Below, piece by piece: positions 1-8,137 of a stretch of DNA of 64,000 nucleotides. Each line of letters starts with the position of its first letter. Position 1 is the stretch's first letter. Source of the DNA: Pannonibacter sp. SL95 (GTDB taxonomy: Bacteria > Pseudomonadota > Alphaproteobacteria > Rhizobiales > Stappiaceae). The stretch is from positions 726,501 to 790,500 of the forward strand of contig NZ_JAPPRC010000003.1 of assembly GCF_026672425.1 (NCBI RefSeq). Direction: 5' to 3'. A program made the position numbers and the translations under genes. Under the pieces are notes generated by a model that saw nothing but the letters and a program-made list of their open reading frames with translations, did not search any database and was not told the origin of the DNA.

Positions 1-2
1 CT

Positions 3-1757
3 GAAAACGCGAATGCCTTCTTTGCCGGCAGCCGGGCGCGTCTTGGCCTGCGCATCGACGGTCGTCCGGCAAGCTATAATGAAATCGTCTTTGGCAACTC
101 CACGCTCTGGGATGTGGAGCGGGTCGAACTGCTGCGCGGGCCGCAAAGCACCCTGGTTGGCCGCAATGCCATTGCCGGCACCCTGGCGATCACCTCCAAG
201 GATCCAACCTTTGACTTCGGCGGCGATTTCCAGACAGCCCTCGGCAATTACGAAGGACGGCGGCTCTCGGGAATGATCAACGTTCCCGTCATCCAGGATC
301 GCGTGGCCTTGCGCTTCGCCGGGGACTGGCTGACCCGCGAATCCGCAGTGACCTACAAGGGCTATCCAGGTGCCGACAACCCTGGAGACATCGCTGCCAT
401 GAACCTTCGCGGCAAGATGCTGGTAAAGCCGGAGCTCGGCCTCAATTCGACCTTGCGGATTACGGCCACGCACAACAGCTACAAGGGGCCGAACGGGGAA
501 ATCATCATCCAGCCCTTCGACGATCGTGTGTCCAACTATCTCGAACAGCCGGTTCACATCCCGGTCACGACCAGTCTGGGCAGCCAGTTCGAGATTGATC
601 TCACCGACAACTGGCGGATTGAACTGGACGCATTCTACACGGACTTCGAGTTCAGGCGTAAGACGGCGCCGGGCGGCTCGAAGGCCGGTATCGACACCAA
701 GGAGTTCACGGTCGAGCCGCGTGTCCGGTACAGAGCCGACAACGGTTTTGAACTCTTGTTGGGCAACCATTTTTACCGGGCGCGGCAGGATGAATACATC
801 CAGTTCATATCGCGGCAGTCCTTCAAGGATTCCGTCGATACCTATGCGGTTTATGGCGAGGGCCTGATGCCGCTTGGCGAGGCTTTCAGTGTTTCTCTTG
901 GAGCCCGCTACGAGATGGAGAAGCACAGCCGCTTTGGCGGTGATGGCGCAGGAGCGATTGCTTCCATCAACAGCGACCGGACCTTTGACGCCTTTCTGCC
1001 GAAACTGGATCTGAACTGGCATCCCAGCGACGATCAGAGTTACGGCCTGCAGGTTTCCCGCGGTTACAACGCCGGCGGCGGCGGGATCGCCTTCGGGTTC
1101 CCCAAGCCGTTCCCGATTGTTCCCTATGAGTATGATTCAGAATACGCCTGGACTTACGAACTCTACGGCCGCCAGGAGTTGCTGGACGGTAGGCTGAAGC
1201 TGAACCAGAACCTGTTCTATTCCAGCTACACGGACATGCAGCTGCCCTTCGATCTCACCCCGCTGGAGTCGCGCGATGAGCTCTTTGTGGTGCGCAATGC
1301 CGATGAGGTCGTGACATATGGTGCGGAACTCGGCGCCGAGTTCCAGCTGACGGACACATTGAACCTGTTTGGCGGCATCGGCATCCTGCATACCGATATC
1401 AGCAAGTATCCGGGGTCCGGCGTCGAGGGCAACAAGCTGTTTGGTGCCCCGAACCTGACGGCCAACGCCGGCATCAACTGGCAGAAGGACGGCTGGAGCG
1501 CCAGCCTCGTGACCCGGTACACGGATGCCTACTTCACCGACATCAACAACCGGCCGCGCGGCAAGACCAATCCCTATTTCGTCGCGGACGCCCAGCTTGG
1601 CTATGACTTCGGCAATGTCCGCTTGTTCAGCGAGGTAAAGAACATCTTCGATACCAAGCAGCCGGTCGCGCTCTATCCCGGCAAGACATCGGCAGCCGAC
1701 ACCGCGGTCCTCAACCAGCCCCGAACCTTCCAGGTCGGCATGGGCATCAAGTTCTGA
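3..1757 (+). CDS. TonB-dependent outer-membrane receptor, 5' truncated by window edge
   Basis: Outer-membrane receptor that would import a ligand (siderophore, haem or other) using TonB energy. The reading frame is open from base 3, so the signal peptide, TonB box and start of the plug lie before the window. The visible part begins inside the plug domain, with the diagnostic WDVERVELLRGPQSTLVGRNA segment (about base 108 on), followed by a long beta-barrel rich in alternating aromatic residues. It ends in the typical TonB-receptor C-terminus QVGMGIKF with a terminal Phe needed for outer-membrane insertion. An internal GTG at 114 is not the start because homologous plug sequence continues upstream of it. 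Ligand cannot be inferred. The next gene begins 3 bases after the stop, suggesting co-transcription. Confidence 0.93.
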   Translation, partial: ENANAFFAGSRARLGLRIDGRPASYNEIVFGNSTLWDVERVELLRGPQSTLVGRNAIAGTLAITSKDPTFDFGGDFQTALGNYEGRRLSGMINVPVIQDRVALRFAGDWLTRESAVTYKGYPGADNPGDIAAMNLRGKMLVKPELGLNSTLRITATHNSYKGPNGEIIIQPFDDRVSNYLEQPVHIPVTTSLGSQFEIDLTDNWRIELDAFYTDFEFRRKTAPGGSKAGIDTKEFTVEPRVRYRADNGFELLLGNHFYRARQDEYIQFISRQSFKDSVDTYAVYGEGLMPLGEAFSVSLGARYEMEKHSRFGGDGAGAIASINSDRTFDAFLPKLDLNWHPSDDQSYGLQVSRGYNAGGGGIAFGFPKPFPIVPYEYDSEYAWTYELYGRQELLDGRLKLNQNLFYSSYTDMQLPFDLTPLESRDELFVVRNADEVVTYGAELGAEFQLTDTLNLFGGIGILHTDISKYPGSGVEGNKLFGAPNLTANAGINWQKDGWSASLVTRYTDAYFTDINNRPRGKTNPYFVADAQLGYDFGNVRLFSEVKNIFDTKQPVALYPGKTSAADTAVLNQPRTFQVGMGIKF

Positions 1758-1759
1758 GG

Positions 1760-2215
1760 ATGACGGTGTCGAACCTGCGATCTGATGAAAGTTGCTGGCC
1801 GCTGGCTATCCTCGTGCTCGAGGGCGAACAGTCCCTCGAGCAGCATCTGGAGCTTCTGGCCATCTGGGACAGGTGGTTCGCCCGAGGCGAGCGCTTCGTC
1901 TCGTTGCGCCTCTATCTGGATTCGTCCTCGCTTGACCATGTGCCGGGAACCGCACGGGCGACCAAGGCATGGATGAAGGATGGCGCAGATGCACGTATTC
2001 GGGAAACCGTTTCGGCGATGGTCATGGTGACCCCGCCGGAGCGCTATGACGCCATGAAGCACCTCAGCGTCGAGGCGGTGTTCGGCGTGCCCGGCTCGAT
2101 CTGTGCAAGCGCTGATGACGCGTTTGACTGGATCGCCCTGTCGGCCGGGCTTGAGCCCACCAAGGTCGAGGCCGCACGGACGCTTGTCCTGTCGCGCTAT
2201 TGCCTTCCGGCATAG
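1760..2215 (+). CDS. Hypothetical protein, 151 aa, coupled to the TonB receptor
   Basis: I do not recognise this family. The product is soluble-looking with no signal peptide or membrane segment. It contains an acidic N-terminal half (LEGEQSLEQHLELLAIWDRWF) that reads like amphipathic helices, and two Trp-containing helices. The ATG follows the receptor stop by two bases and a GAGG lies just before it, so it is almost certainly translated from the receptor mRNA. Composition and codon use match the neighbours, which supports a real gene. A role linked to the receptor's ligand is inference from position only. Confidence 0.7.
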   Translation: MTVSNLRSDESCWPLAILVLEGEQSLEQHLELLAIWDRWFARGERFVSLRLYLDSSSLDHVPGTARATKAWMKDGADARIRETVSAMVMVTPPERYDAMKHLSVEAVFGVPGSICASADDAFDWIALSAGLEPTKVEAARTLVLSRYCLPA

Positions 2216-2283
2216 GGACTGTTGCATCCAGCCGGACGGGACGTGTCCCGGTCCGGCCTCTGCCTAGATCCGTTGTTGGCCCT

Positions 2284-2973
2284 TCACGGCTCCAGGCCGG
2301 CGCAGCGGGCGGTGTTGCGGATGTGGGTTTCCATTTCCCGGCGAGCTGCGGTTGCATCGCCAGCCCGAAGGGCCGCGATGATGCGCCTGTGCTCGGCAAT
2401 GGATTCGCGCATGCGTTCCGGGTCGGTGATCGGGATCGGCTGGCGCTGTGTTTCGGTGATCTGCTGGCGCACATTCTGGTAAAGCGCCCGCAGCATCGTG
2501 TTGCTGCAGGCCGAGACGATGATGCCGTGGAAGGCGAGATCCGCCTCCACGTTGGCCAGAAGATCCTGGCGCGCCCAGCAGTCCTCCATCTGGCGCGTCG
2601 CCTCTTCCATCTGCTCCAGCTGCGTCTGGGCCACACGCCCTGCGGCCAGCGCCGCGATCTGGCCTTCCAGCATCAGCCGGGTCTGGAATACCTCGAACAC
2701 CGAGTAGCTGTCGGAATAGCGCCAGGGGGCCATGGCACCGCTGACACCGCCGCCAGGCCCTGCCACAAAGGTGCCACGCCCCGGTTCGGTCTTGATCAGC
2801 CCGAGCGTTTCCAGTGTCAGCAAGGCTTCGCGCAGGGAGGCGCGGCTGATGCCGAACTTCTGCGAGAACTCCCGCTGCGAGGGGATCTTCTCGCCCGGCT
2901 TCAGCACGCCGGTCTGGATCATCGTCTGGATCTCGCGCGCCACTGACTGCGGCAGCAGGGTCTTGATGAGCAT
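2284..2973 (-). CDS. GntR-family (FadR subfamily, FCD domain) transcriptional regulator
   Basis: Ligand-responsive repressor, 229 aa. The N-terminal winged helix (about residues 8-75) carries the GntR signature (GEKIPSQREFSQKFGISRASLREALLTLETLGLI). The C-terminal part (about 95-225) is an all-helical FCD ligand domain with the usual metal-type residues in helix-rich segments. A longer frame extends to 3045, but the ATG at 2973 is chosen because AGGGAGGA lies about 9 bases upstream and homology starts there. It is divergent from the amino-acid ABC operon, and a perfect FadR-type palindrome lies at 3082-3110 between them. That makes it the likely local, autoregulated repressor of the transporter/aminotransferase block. 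Confidence 0.93.
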   Translation of the reverse strand: MLIKTLLPQSVAREIQTMIQTGVLKPGEKIPSQREFSQKFGISRASLREALLTLETLGLIKTEPGRGTFVAGPGGGVSGAMAPWRYSDSYSVFEVFQTRLMLEGQIAALAAGRVAQTQLEQMEEATRQMEDCWARQDLLANVEADLAFHGIIVSACSNTMLRALYQNVRQQITETQRQPIPITDPERMRESIAEHRRIIAALRAGDATAARREMETHIRNTARCAGLEP

Positions 2974-3081
2974 TCCGACGTGTCCTCCCTGCATCGGCCG
3001 CATGGGGCGTGCGAGCCCTTGGGCGATGCCTTCCGTTATTTGCACGATCTGTCTTGCGAAGGCAAAGCGTCCGTGCTTTTC

Positions 3082-3110
3082 TGGCCTAACTGGTCTGACC
3101 AGTTAGGCCA
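3082..3110. promoter_or_regulatory. Palindromic operator for the divergent GntR regulator
   Basis: Perfect inverted repeat with 14-bp arms (TGGCCTAACTGGTC and its complement) around one central T. The core is TGGTCTGACCA, matching the FadR-subfamily consensus TGGTNNNACCA. It lies in the divergent intergenic region, 109 bases upstream of the regulator start and 40 bases before the ABC substrate-binding gene. It is therefore well placed to control both directions. The symmetry is seen directly; binding by the 2284-2973 product is inference. Confidence 0.85.
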
Positions 3111-3149
3111 TGATCTGTCATGGTCCAATGAAAAAGCAAGGGGAACACA

Positions 3150-3953
3150 ATGAAGCTTCTGAAAATTGCAAGGTCGTCCCCCGCCGGCGGCCTGATGGCG
3201 GCGGCTGCCCTGTTCACGGGCGCTGCCAGCGCTGCCGACCTCACCGTCGGCGCCAACATCGGCAACGTGCCGTGGGAATTCCAGGATGCCAGCGGCAAGA
3301 CCGTCGGCTTCGAGGTCGATCTCGTCACCGAGATCGCCAAGCGGATGGGCAAGTCGGTCGAATTCGTCAACATCCCCTTCAACGGCCTGTTCTCGGCCGT
3401 GCAGTCGGGGCGCATCAACATGGCGGTCTCCTCGATCACCATCACCAACAAGCGGCTGGAGTCGGTCACCTTCGCCCAGCCCTACTATGACAGCGACCAG
3501 TCGCTCACCGTCACCGCTGCCAGCGGCATCACCGGCCTGTCCGGCATGTCCGGCAAGGTCGTCGGCGTCGATACCGGCTCGACTGGCGACATGTGGGTCG
3601 GCGAGAACGGCGCCAAGTACAAGATCGGCGAGACGCGCCGCTTCGAGGGCCTGTCGCCGGCCATGCTCGATCTCGTTGCCGGCCGCATCGACGGCTACAT
3701 CAGCGACATCCCGGCGCTGCTCTACTACGTCAAGGACAAGCCGGAGCTGAAGGTCGTGGAGCGCATCACCACCGGCGAGAAATACTCGATCATGTTCAAC
3801 AAGGACGATCCGCTCGCCAAGGAAGTGAACGCCGTCATCACCGAACTGAAGAAGGAAGGCTACATCGCCAAGCTGCATGAGACCTGGTTTGGCGCTCCGG
3901 CCGATGCCTCCACATCGACCGTCACCGTCATGGACATGCCGGCGCTGAAGTAA
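3150..3953 (+). CDS. Polar amino-acid ABC transporter substrate-binding protein
   Basis: Periplasmic solute receptor of the family 3 (PBPb/HisJ-like) type, 267 aa. It has a Sec signal peptide (about residues 1-28, ending GAASAAD). The mature protein shows the family pattern: [20 protein letters not shown], the ligand-binding [25 protein letters not shown], then [16 protein letters not shown] ribosome site precedes the ATG. It is first gene of the transporter operon, and a GC-rich stem-loop between it and the permease (3980-4003) probably keeps the binding protein in excess. Substrate is unknown; the downstream aminotransferase and dihydropyrimidinase suggest an amino acid or carbamoyl/hydantoin derivative. 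Confidence 0.93.
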   Translation: MKLLKIARSSPAGGLMAAAALFTGAASAADLTVGANIGNVPWEFQDASGKTVGFEVDLVTEIAKRMGKSVEFVNIPFNGLFSAVQSGRINMAVSSITITNKRLESVTFAQPYYDSDQSLTVTAASGITGLSGMSGKVVGVDTGSTGDMWVGENGAKYKIGETRRFEGLSPAMLDLVAGRIDGYISDIPALLYYVKDKPELKVVERITTGEKYSIMFNKDDPLAKEVNAVITELKKEGYIAKLHETWFGAPADASTSTVTVMDMPALK

Positions 3954-3979
3954 GCCCGTCGCCGGGCCTTTCTCCCCGA

Positions 3980-4003
3980 CCGGCGCGGCACGGGCTGCGC
4001 CGG
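3980..4003 (+). terminator. Intercistronic stem-loop after the binding-protein gene
   Basis: CCGGCGCGG and CTGCGCCGG form a 9-bp stem (one G-U pair) with a 6-base loop, followed by CCCTTTC. Such stem-loops between a solute-binding gene and its permease commonly stabilise the upstream message or partly terminate transcription. The U tract is weak, so full termination is doubtful. Confidence 0.5.
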
Positions 4004-4024
4004 CCCTTTCAGCCGGTGAGATCC

Positions 4025-4696
4025 ATGAACCTTCTCAATACCTTCTTCAATGTACCGGTGCTGCTGGCCAGCCTGCCACAGCTGCTGTTCGGCCTGCTCG
4101 TGACGCTGCAGATCGGCGTGACGAGCATCCTCGCCGGTCTTGTCGGTGGTCTGGCGCTGGCGCTCTTGCGCCTTTATGGGGCGCGCCCCGTCCGCGTCGC
4201 CACCCGCATCTACATCGACATCTTCCGCTCGATCCCGCTGCTCGTCCTGCTCATTGTCGTTTATTATGCCTTGCCCTTCGTCGGCATCCGGCTGTCGCCC
4301 TTCGTCTCGGCCGTTGCGGCCCTGTCGCTGGTCTCGGCCGCCTACACCGCCGAGATCTTCCGGGCCGGCATCGAGGCCATTCCGCATGGCCAGTTCGAGG
4401 CAGCTCAAGCGCTCGGCCTGTCGCCGCGCCACATGATGGTGGACGTGATCCTGCCGCAGGCGATCCGCATCGTCATTCCCCCGCTCACCAACAACTGCAT
4501 CAACGTGATGAAGGACACCGCGCTGGCCTCCGTCGTGGCCATGCCGGACCTTCTGAAACAGGCGACGCAGGCCCAGGCCTTGTCCGCCAATCCAACGCCG
4601 CTGATCGGGGCGGCGATCATCTACGTCGCGCTGCTGTGGCCCATGGTGGCCGCGGTCGGGCGGCTGGAGCAGCGTTTTGCCAAGGGGAGGCGCTGA
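4025..4696 (+). CDS. Amino-acid ABC transporter permease (HisM/GlnP type)
   Basis: Inner-membrane permease of a polar amino-acid importer, 223 aa, about five membrane segments. It contains the EAA coupling loop ([33 protein letters not shown], about residues 130-162), which contacts the ATPase. The frame could begin at a GTG at 4016, but the ATG at 4025 is preferred. Its stop overlaps the ATPase start (TGATG), so the two are translationally coupled. Only one permease gene is present, implying a homodimeric channel. Confidence 0.92.
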   Translation: MNLLNTFFNVPVLLASLPQLLFGLLVTLQIGVTSILAGLVGGLALALLRLYGARPVRVATRIYIDIFRSIPLLVLLIVVYYALPFVGIRLSPFVSAVAALSLVSAAYTAEIFRAGIEAIPHGQFEAAQALGLSPRHMMVDVILPQAIRIVIPPLTNNCINVMKDTALASVVAMPDLLKQATQAQALSANPTPLIGAAIIYVALLWPMVAAVGRLEQRFAKGRR

Positions 4697-5433
4697 TGTC
4701 CGCGCTCATCGAGATCGCCAACCTGCGCAAGGCCTATGGCAGCTTCACCGTTCTGCATGGCATCGACCTTGCCATCGAGGAAGGGGAGGTGGTCTGCATC
4801 ATCGGTCCGTCCGGCTCCGGCAAGTCGACACTCATCCGCTGCATCAACCATCTGGAGCCCTTCGACCGCGACAGCCGGATCCTCGTCGATGGCATTCCCG
4901 TCGCGCCGGGCAGGGGCCTTGCCGCCGTGCGGGCGGAAGTCGGCATGGTGTTCCAGTCGTTCAACCTGTTCCCGCACATGAGCGTGCTGCGCAACGTGAT
5001 GCTGGCGCCGATGCGGGTCCGCGGCCTCTCTGCTGACGCCGCCGCGCGGCGCGGCCTGGAGCTTCTGGCCCGTGTCGGCATCGATGAGCAGGCGGACAAG
5101 TATCCCGGCCAGCTCTCCGGCGGCCAGCAGCAGCGCGTCGCCATCGCCCGTGCGCTGGCCATGGAACCGAAGGCACTGCTTTTCGACGAACCCACCTCCG
5201 CGCTCGATCCCGAGATGGTCGGCGAGGTGCTGGACGTCATGAAGCAGCTCGCGGCCAGTGGCGTCACCATGGTCGTCGTCACGCACGAAATGGGCTTTGC
5301 CCGGCAGGTGGCCGACCGTGTCCTGTTCATGGATGGCGGCCGCATCGTCGAGGCCGGGCCCCCTGCACAGATCTTTGACGCGCCACGCGAGGAACGCACA
5401 CGTGCCTTCTTGCGGGCCGTGCTCAATCACTGA
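4696..5433 (+). CDS. Amino-acid ABC transporter ATP-binding protein (GlnQ/HisP type)
   Basis: Energises the importer encoded by the two genes before it; 245 aa, the usual length. It carries Walker A (GPSGSGKST), the Q-loop ([18 protein letters not shown]), the signature [15 protein letters not shown], Walker B ([14 protein letters not shown]) and the switch His (VVTHEMGFA). The start chosen is the ATG overlapping the permease stop, although the frame is open further upstream. The order substrate-binding protein, permease, ATPase, then metabolic genes indicates one catabolic operon. Confidence 0.95.
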   Translation: MSALIEIANLRKAYGSFTVLHGIDLAIEEGEVVCIIGPSGSGKSTLIRCINHLEPFDRDSRILVDGIPVAPGRGLAAVRAEVGMVFQSFNLFPHMSVLRNVMLAPMRVRGLSADAAARRGLELLARVGIDEQADKYPGQLSGGQQQRVAIARALAMEPKALLFDEPTSALDPEMVGEVLDVMKQLAASGVTMVVVTHEMGFARQVADRVLFMDGGRIVEAGPPAQIFDAPREERTRAFLRAVLNH

Positions 5434-5469
5434 AAACTGCCCTTGAGAAAAAAATCTGGAGGAACCGGA

Positions 5470-6732
5470 ATGCCCTCTCCCATCGCCCTGGACGTGGATC
5501 ATGTCCGCAGCCAGTTCCCCGGCCTGTCGCGCGGCTGGACCTTCTTCGACAATGCCGGTGGTTCGCAGATCTGCGCCCCGGCGCTGGCGCGGATCAACAC
5601 CTTCCTGACCGAGAAGAACGTCCAGATCGGCGGCACTTACGAGGTTTCGCTTGCCGCGGCTTCGGCCATGCTGGAAGCCCGCACCGCAGCGATGCATCTG
5701 GTCAACGCCCGCCGGCCGGAAGAGATCGTGTTTGGCGCCTCCACGACGCAGCTCTTGCAGAACCTTGCCAGGGCGATGCAGGGCCAGCTCCAGCCCGGCG
5801 ACGAGATCATCGTTACCGTCAGCGACCACGAATCCAACATCGGCCCCTGGGACCGGCTGCAGGCTGCCGGCGTCGTCGTGCGGTTCTGGCCGCTCAACAA
5901 GGACACGTTCACGCTGGACCTTGCCGATCTCGCGCCTCTGATGAGCGCGCGCACGAAGATGGTCTGCGTCACCCACGTGTCCAACATCCTCGGCCACATC
6001 AATCCGGTGCGCGAGATCGCCGACTTCGTCCACGCGCGCGGCGCGCTGCTCTGCGTCGACGCGGTTGCCTATGCGCCGCACCGGCTGGTCGACGTGCAGG
6101 CCCTCGATGCCGACTACTACGTCTTCAGCCTCTACAAGACCTACGGCCCGCATTACGCCATGATGTATGGCCGCTACGAGCTGCTCGAAGGGCTCGACAC
6201 GCTCTATCACTACTTCTACGCCAAGGACAAAGTGCCGGTGAAGCTGGAGCCGGGCAACGCCTGCTATGAACTCGCCTATTCGGTCTGCGGCATCGTTGAT
6301 TACCTCAGCGAGGTCGGCCGCCGCGCCGGGGCAAGCGGCGACACGCGCAGCCTGATCACGGCCGCCTTTGCCGCCATCACTGCGCAGGAGAATGCGCTCA
6401 CCGACCGGCTTCTCGCCTGGCTCGGCGCGCGCAACGACTGCCGCATCATCGGCAAGCGCTCCAATGCCGACGGCACCCGCATCCCGACCATTGCCTTCCG
6501 CTTCGACGGTCGCGATTCCGGCGAGGTCTGCCGCGCCATGGACCACGAGAAAGTCGCCATCCGCCACGGCGACTTCCACTCCCGCCGTCTTGCCGAATAT
6601 CTTGGCGAGACCGGGGAGGGCGGCATGGTTCGTGTCTCCATGGTCCATTACAACAGGCTCGAGGAGGTCGATCACCTCACCGCCGCCTTCGAGCGCATCC
6701 TCGGTCATTCCGTCGCCTCGAGCGCTGCCTGA
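5470..6732 (+). CDS. Class V aminotransferase / cysteine desulfurase-like PLP enzyme
   Basis: PLP enzyme of the fold-type I class V group, 420 aa, of the cysteine-desulfurase-like subfamily (N-terminal FPGLSRGWTFFDNAGGSQ). Visible catalytic features are DHESN (about 119-123), the Asp pairing with the pyridine nitrogen in CVDAVAYAPH (D196) and the Schiff-base Lys in SLYKTYGPH (K223). The ATG at 5470 has GGAGG 8 bases upstream. Because it sits in an amino-acid uptake operon rather than with Fe-S assembly genes, a catabolic transaminase, lyase or epimerase role is more likely than sulfur transfer. The exact reaction is unknown. Confidence 0.85.
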   Translation: MPSPIALDVDHVRSQFPGLSRGWTFFDNAGGSQICAPALARINTFLTEKNVQIGGTYEVSLAAASAMLEARTAAMHLVNARRPEEIVFGASTTQLLQNLARAMQGQLQPGDEIIVTVSDHESNIGPWDRLQAAGVVVRFWPLNKDTFTLDLADLAPLMSARTKMVCVTHVSNILGHINPVREIADFVHARGALLCVDAVAYAPHRLVDVQALDADYYVFSLYKTYGPHYAMMYGRYELLEGLDTLYHYFYAKDKVPVKLEPGNACYELAYSVCGIVDYLSEVGRRAGASGDTRSLITAAFAAITAQENALTDRLLAWLGARNDCRIIGKRSNADGTRIPTIAFRFDGRDSGEVCRAMDHEKVAIRHGDFHSRRLAEYLGETGEGGMVRVSMVHYNRLEEVDHLTAAFERILGHSVASSAA

Positions 6733-6768
6733 CGGTCTGGGTTCTGTTCGCCTGCACCCTTGTCGTCA

Positions 6769-7728
6769 TCAACTCTGTTGTTGTGCGTTTTGCCTGATCC
6801 TTGCGTTCAGGATGACGATGATCTTTCGCATGAGGGCGGCGATTGCGAGGATTGGCTTCTTCCCGTTGTTGATAAGCCTTTGATAGACCTCCTTTAATGG
6901 CCCGTTTGCGCGGCTTGCGGACAAGGCGGCCATGAAGAGGGCCGGCTTGACGGTGGAGCGTCCGCCGTGCATCCGGCGATATCCCTTGAGGGTTCCGCTG
7001 TCCTTGGGATGAGGGGCGACCCCGGCGAGGCTTGCGGCCTGGCGCCGGTCCATCGTTCCCAGTTCCGGCATGGTTGCGGCGAGGGTGATGGCGGTGCGCT
7101 TGCCCACGCCCGGCAGGGAGCAGCAGACCTCGATCCGGCGGGCGAGCTGCGGCGAGGCGTCGACGAGCGCCTCGATGGCGGCGTCGATGGCCTCGATCTC
7201 GTGCAGGATCGCCCGCAGGATGACCTGGCAGGAGCGGCGGATGATCGCGATGCCAGGTCCCTCTCCGGGGATCTTTGAGCGGTTCTGCTCGGCCACCTTG
7301 AGGGCGAGAAGCTCCTGACGGCGGGCATTGAGGCTGGCGAGTGTGCTCTGGGTCTCATCGGCCTGCGTGAACAGGGCGAGTGTCTTCCAGCGCTCCTCGC
7401 CATAGCGGGCCAGAGCCTGGGCATCGATGGCGTCTGTCTTGGCAAGACGGCCGAAGGACCGGCTGAATGCCTTGACCTTAACGGTATCGGCCCGGTGGCA
7501 GGCAAGGCCTGCTGCCGTCAGTTCGCCCACCAGCAGGCGCTCGTGGCCGCCGGTCGGCTCCAACACGCACAGGCAGTCGGCCGACAGGCCTGTCAGCGCC
7601 TTGCGGATGCTGGCGGAGCGGTTGGGGAAGGTCGTGACACGGCCGGTGGCGGTGTCGAAGGCGGTGATGCTGTCCTTGGCGACATCGAAGCCGCAGACAT
7701 GGGCGGGAGGCTGCTGCAGGGCGGGCAT
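6769..7728 (-). CDS. IS110-family transposase (DEDD recombinase)
   Basis: Recombinase of about 319 aa. It has an N-terminal RuvC-like DEDD domain with CGFDVAKDS, VLEPTGGHE and KTDAIDAQALARYG. The C-terminal transposase_20 domain has SLPGVGKRTAITL and HGGRSTVKPALFMAALSASR, containing the Ser expected to act as nucleophile. The frame opens at 7791; the ATG at 7728 (MPALQQ) is chosen because AAGGAT lies upstream and the family begins there. The gene looks full length and intact, so the element may be active. Known IS110 elements use a structured bridge RNA from a non-coding end to pair target and donor. Confidence 0.93.
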   Translation of the reverse strand: MPALQQPPAHVCGFDVAKDSITAFDTATGRVTTFPNRSASIRKALTGLSADCLCVLEPTGGHERLLVGELTAAGLACHRADTVKVKAFSRSFGRLAKTDAIDAQALARYGEERWKTLALFTQADETQSTLASLNARRQELLALKVAEQNRSKIPGEGPGIAIIRRSCQVILRAILHEIEAIDAAIEALVDASPQLARRIEVCCSLPGVGKRTAITLAATMPELGTMDRRQAASLAGVAPHPKDSGTLKGYRRMHGGRSTVKPALFMAALSASRANGPLKEVYQRLINNGKKPILAIAALMRKIIVILNARIRQNAQQQS

Positions 7729-7812
7729 GGCCGTGCTATCCTTGACGTGCTTCGGATTGTTTGCGGGCGTGGGTGTCAGCCAGAGGCCCAATCAACTCTC
7801 CAAGCGGGAAAA

Positions 7813-7908
7813 GGGAAGCGTCAGGGAGCCATGATGACAGCGGGTGAAAACCCGACCCCGGGACGGTCGCCTGACGCTGAAGCTGCGGGTTAAGGGTCGC
7901 AGCTTCCC
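7813..7908 (-). ncRNA. Candidate IS110 bridge-RNA region
   Basis: Non-coding stretch upstream of the recombinase with clear RNA-like symmetry. Perfect 9-bp arms AGCGTCAGG (7817-7825) and CCTGACGCT (7870-7878) enclose a small CGGG/CCCG hairpin and an internal loop. Immediately next to it, GAAGCTGCG (7879-7887) pairs perfectly with CGCAGCTTC (7898-7906). GGGAAGC (7813-7819) can alternatively pair with GCTTCCC. IS110-group elements are known to carry the bridge RNA at this end. Structure is seen; transcription and guide function are inferred. Confidence 0.4.
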
Positions 7909-7927
7909 CTTTACCCTAGCACCTCGG

Positions 7928-8071
7928 ACAACAAACAATCCCGGGCGCAGCGCAGCGGAGACCCGGGACCGGAGGGTCACGGCGCCAGATCGTTCGTAGG
8001 CCGGACAACAGATACCTTGCCTCTCCGGTCCCGGCTCGCGCTTGCGCTTGGCCGGGATGACGGAGAGTTGT
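7928..8071. repeat. Intergenic mosaic palindromic repeat (rhizobial type)
   Basis: Inverted halves beginning ACAACAAACAATCCCGGGC and ending GCCGGGATGACGGAGAGTTGT, with internal GAGACCCGGGACCGG and CCGGTCCCGGCTCGCG. This pattern of GCGCAGCGCAGCGGAGACCCGGGA is familiar to me from interspersed intergenic repeats in Hyphomicrobiales genomes. It fills the gap between the IS110 element and the dihydropyrimidinase and could fold into a long cruciform. Confidence 0.65.
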
Positions 8072-8137
8072 TCGAGCAAACAGACCGGCGGCGGCGCTGC
8101 CGGTCCTGATCCTTACCCTTCTCGCCGGAGACCCCGC

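Larger units (their letters stand above)
6735..7920 (-). mobile_element. IS110-family insertion sequence (boundaries approximate)
   Basis: Contains one IS110 recombinase gene on the minus strand plus about 190 bases of non-coding sequence upstream of it. It separates the aminotransferase gene (ending 6732) from the dihydropyrimidinase (8138) that probably belonged to the same operon. IS110 elements usually lack clear terminal inverted repeats and target duplications, and I see none, so the limits are estimates from the flanking genes and the intergenic repeat at 7928. Confidence 0.6.

Noticed and set aside
4621-6708. Minus-strand frame of 695 codons opposite the ABC ATPase and aminotransferase
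   Set aside because: Mirror of high third-position GC; no motifs, whereas the plus-strand genes carry Walker and PLP signatures.
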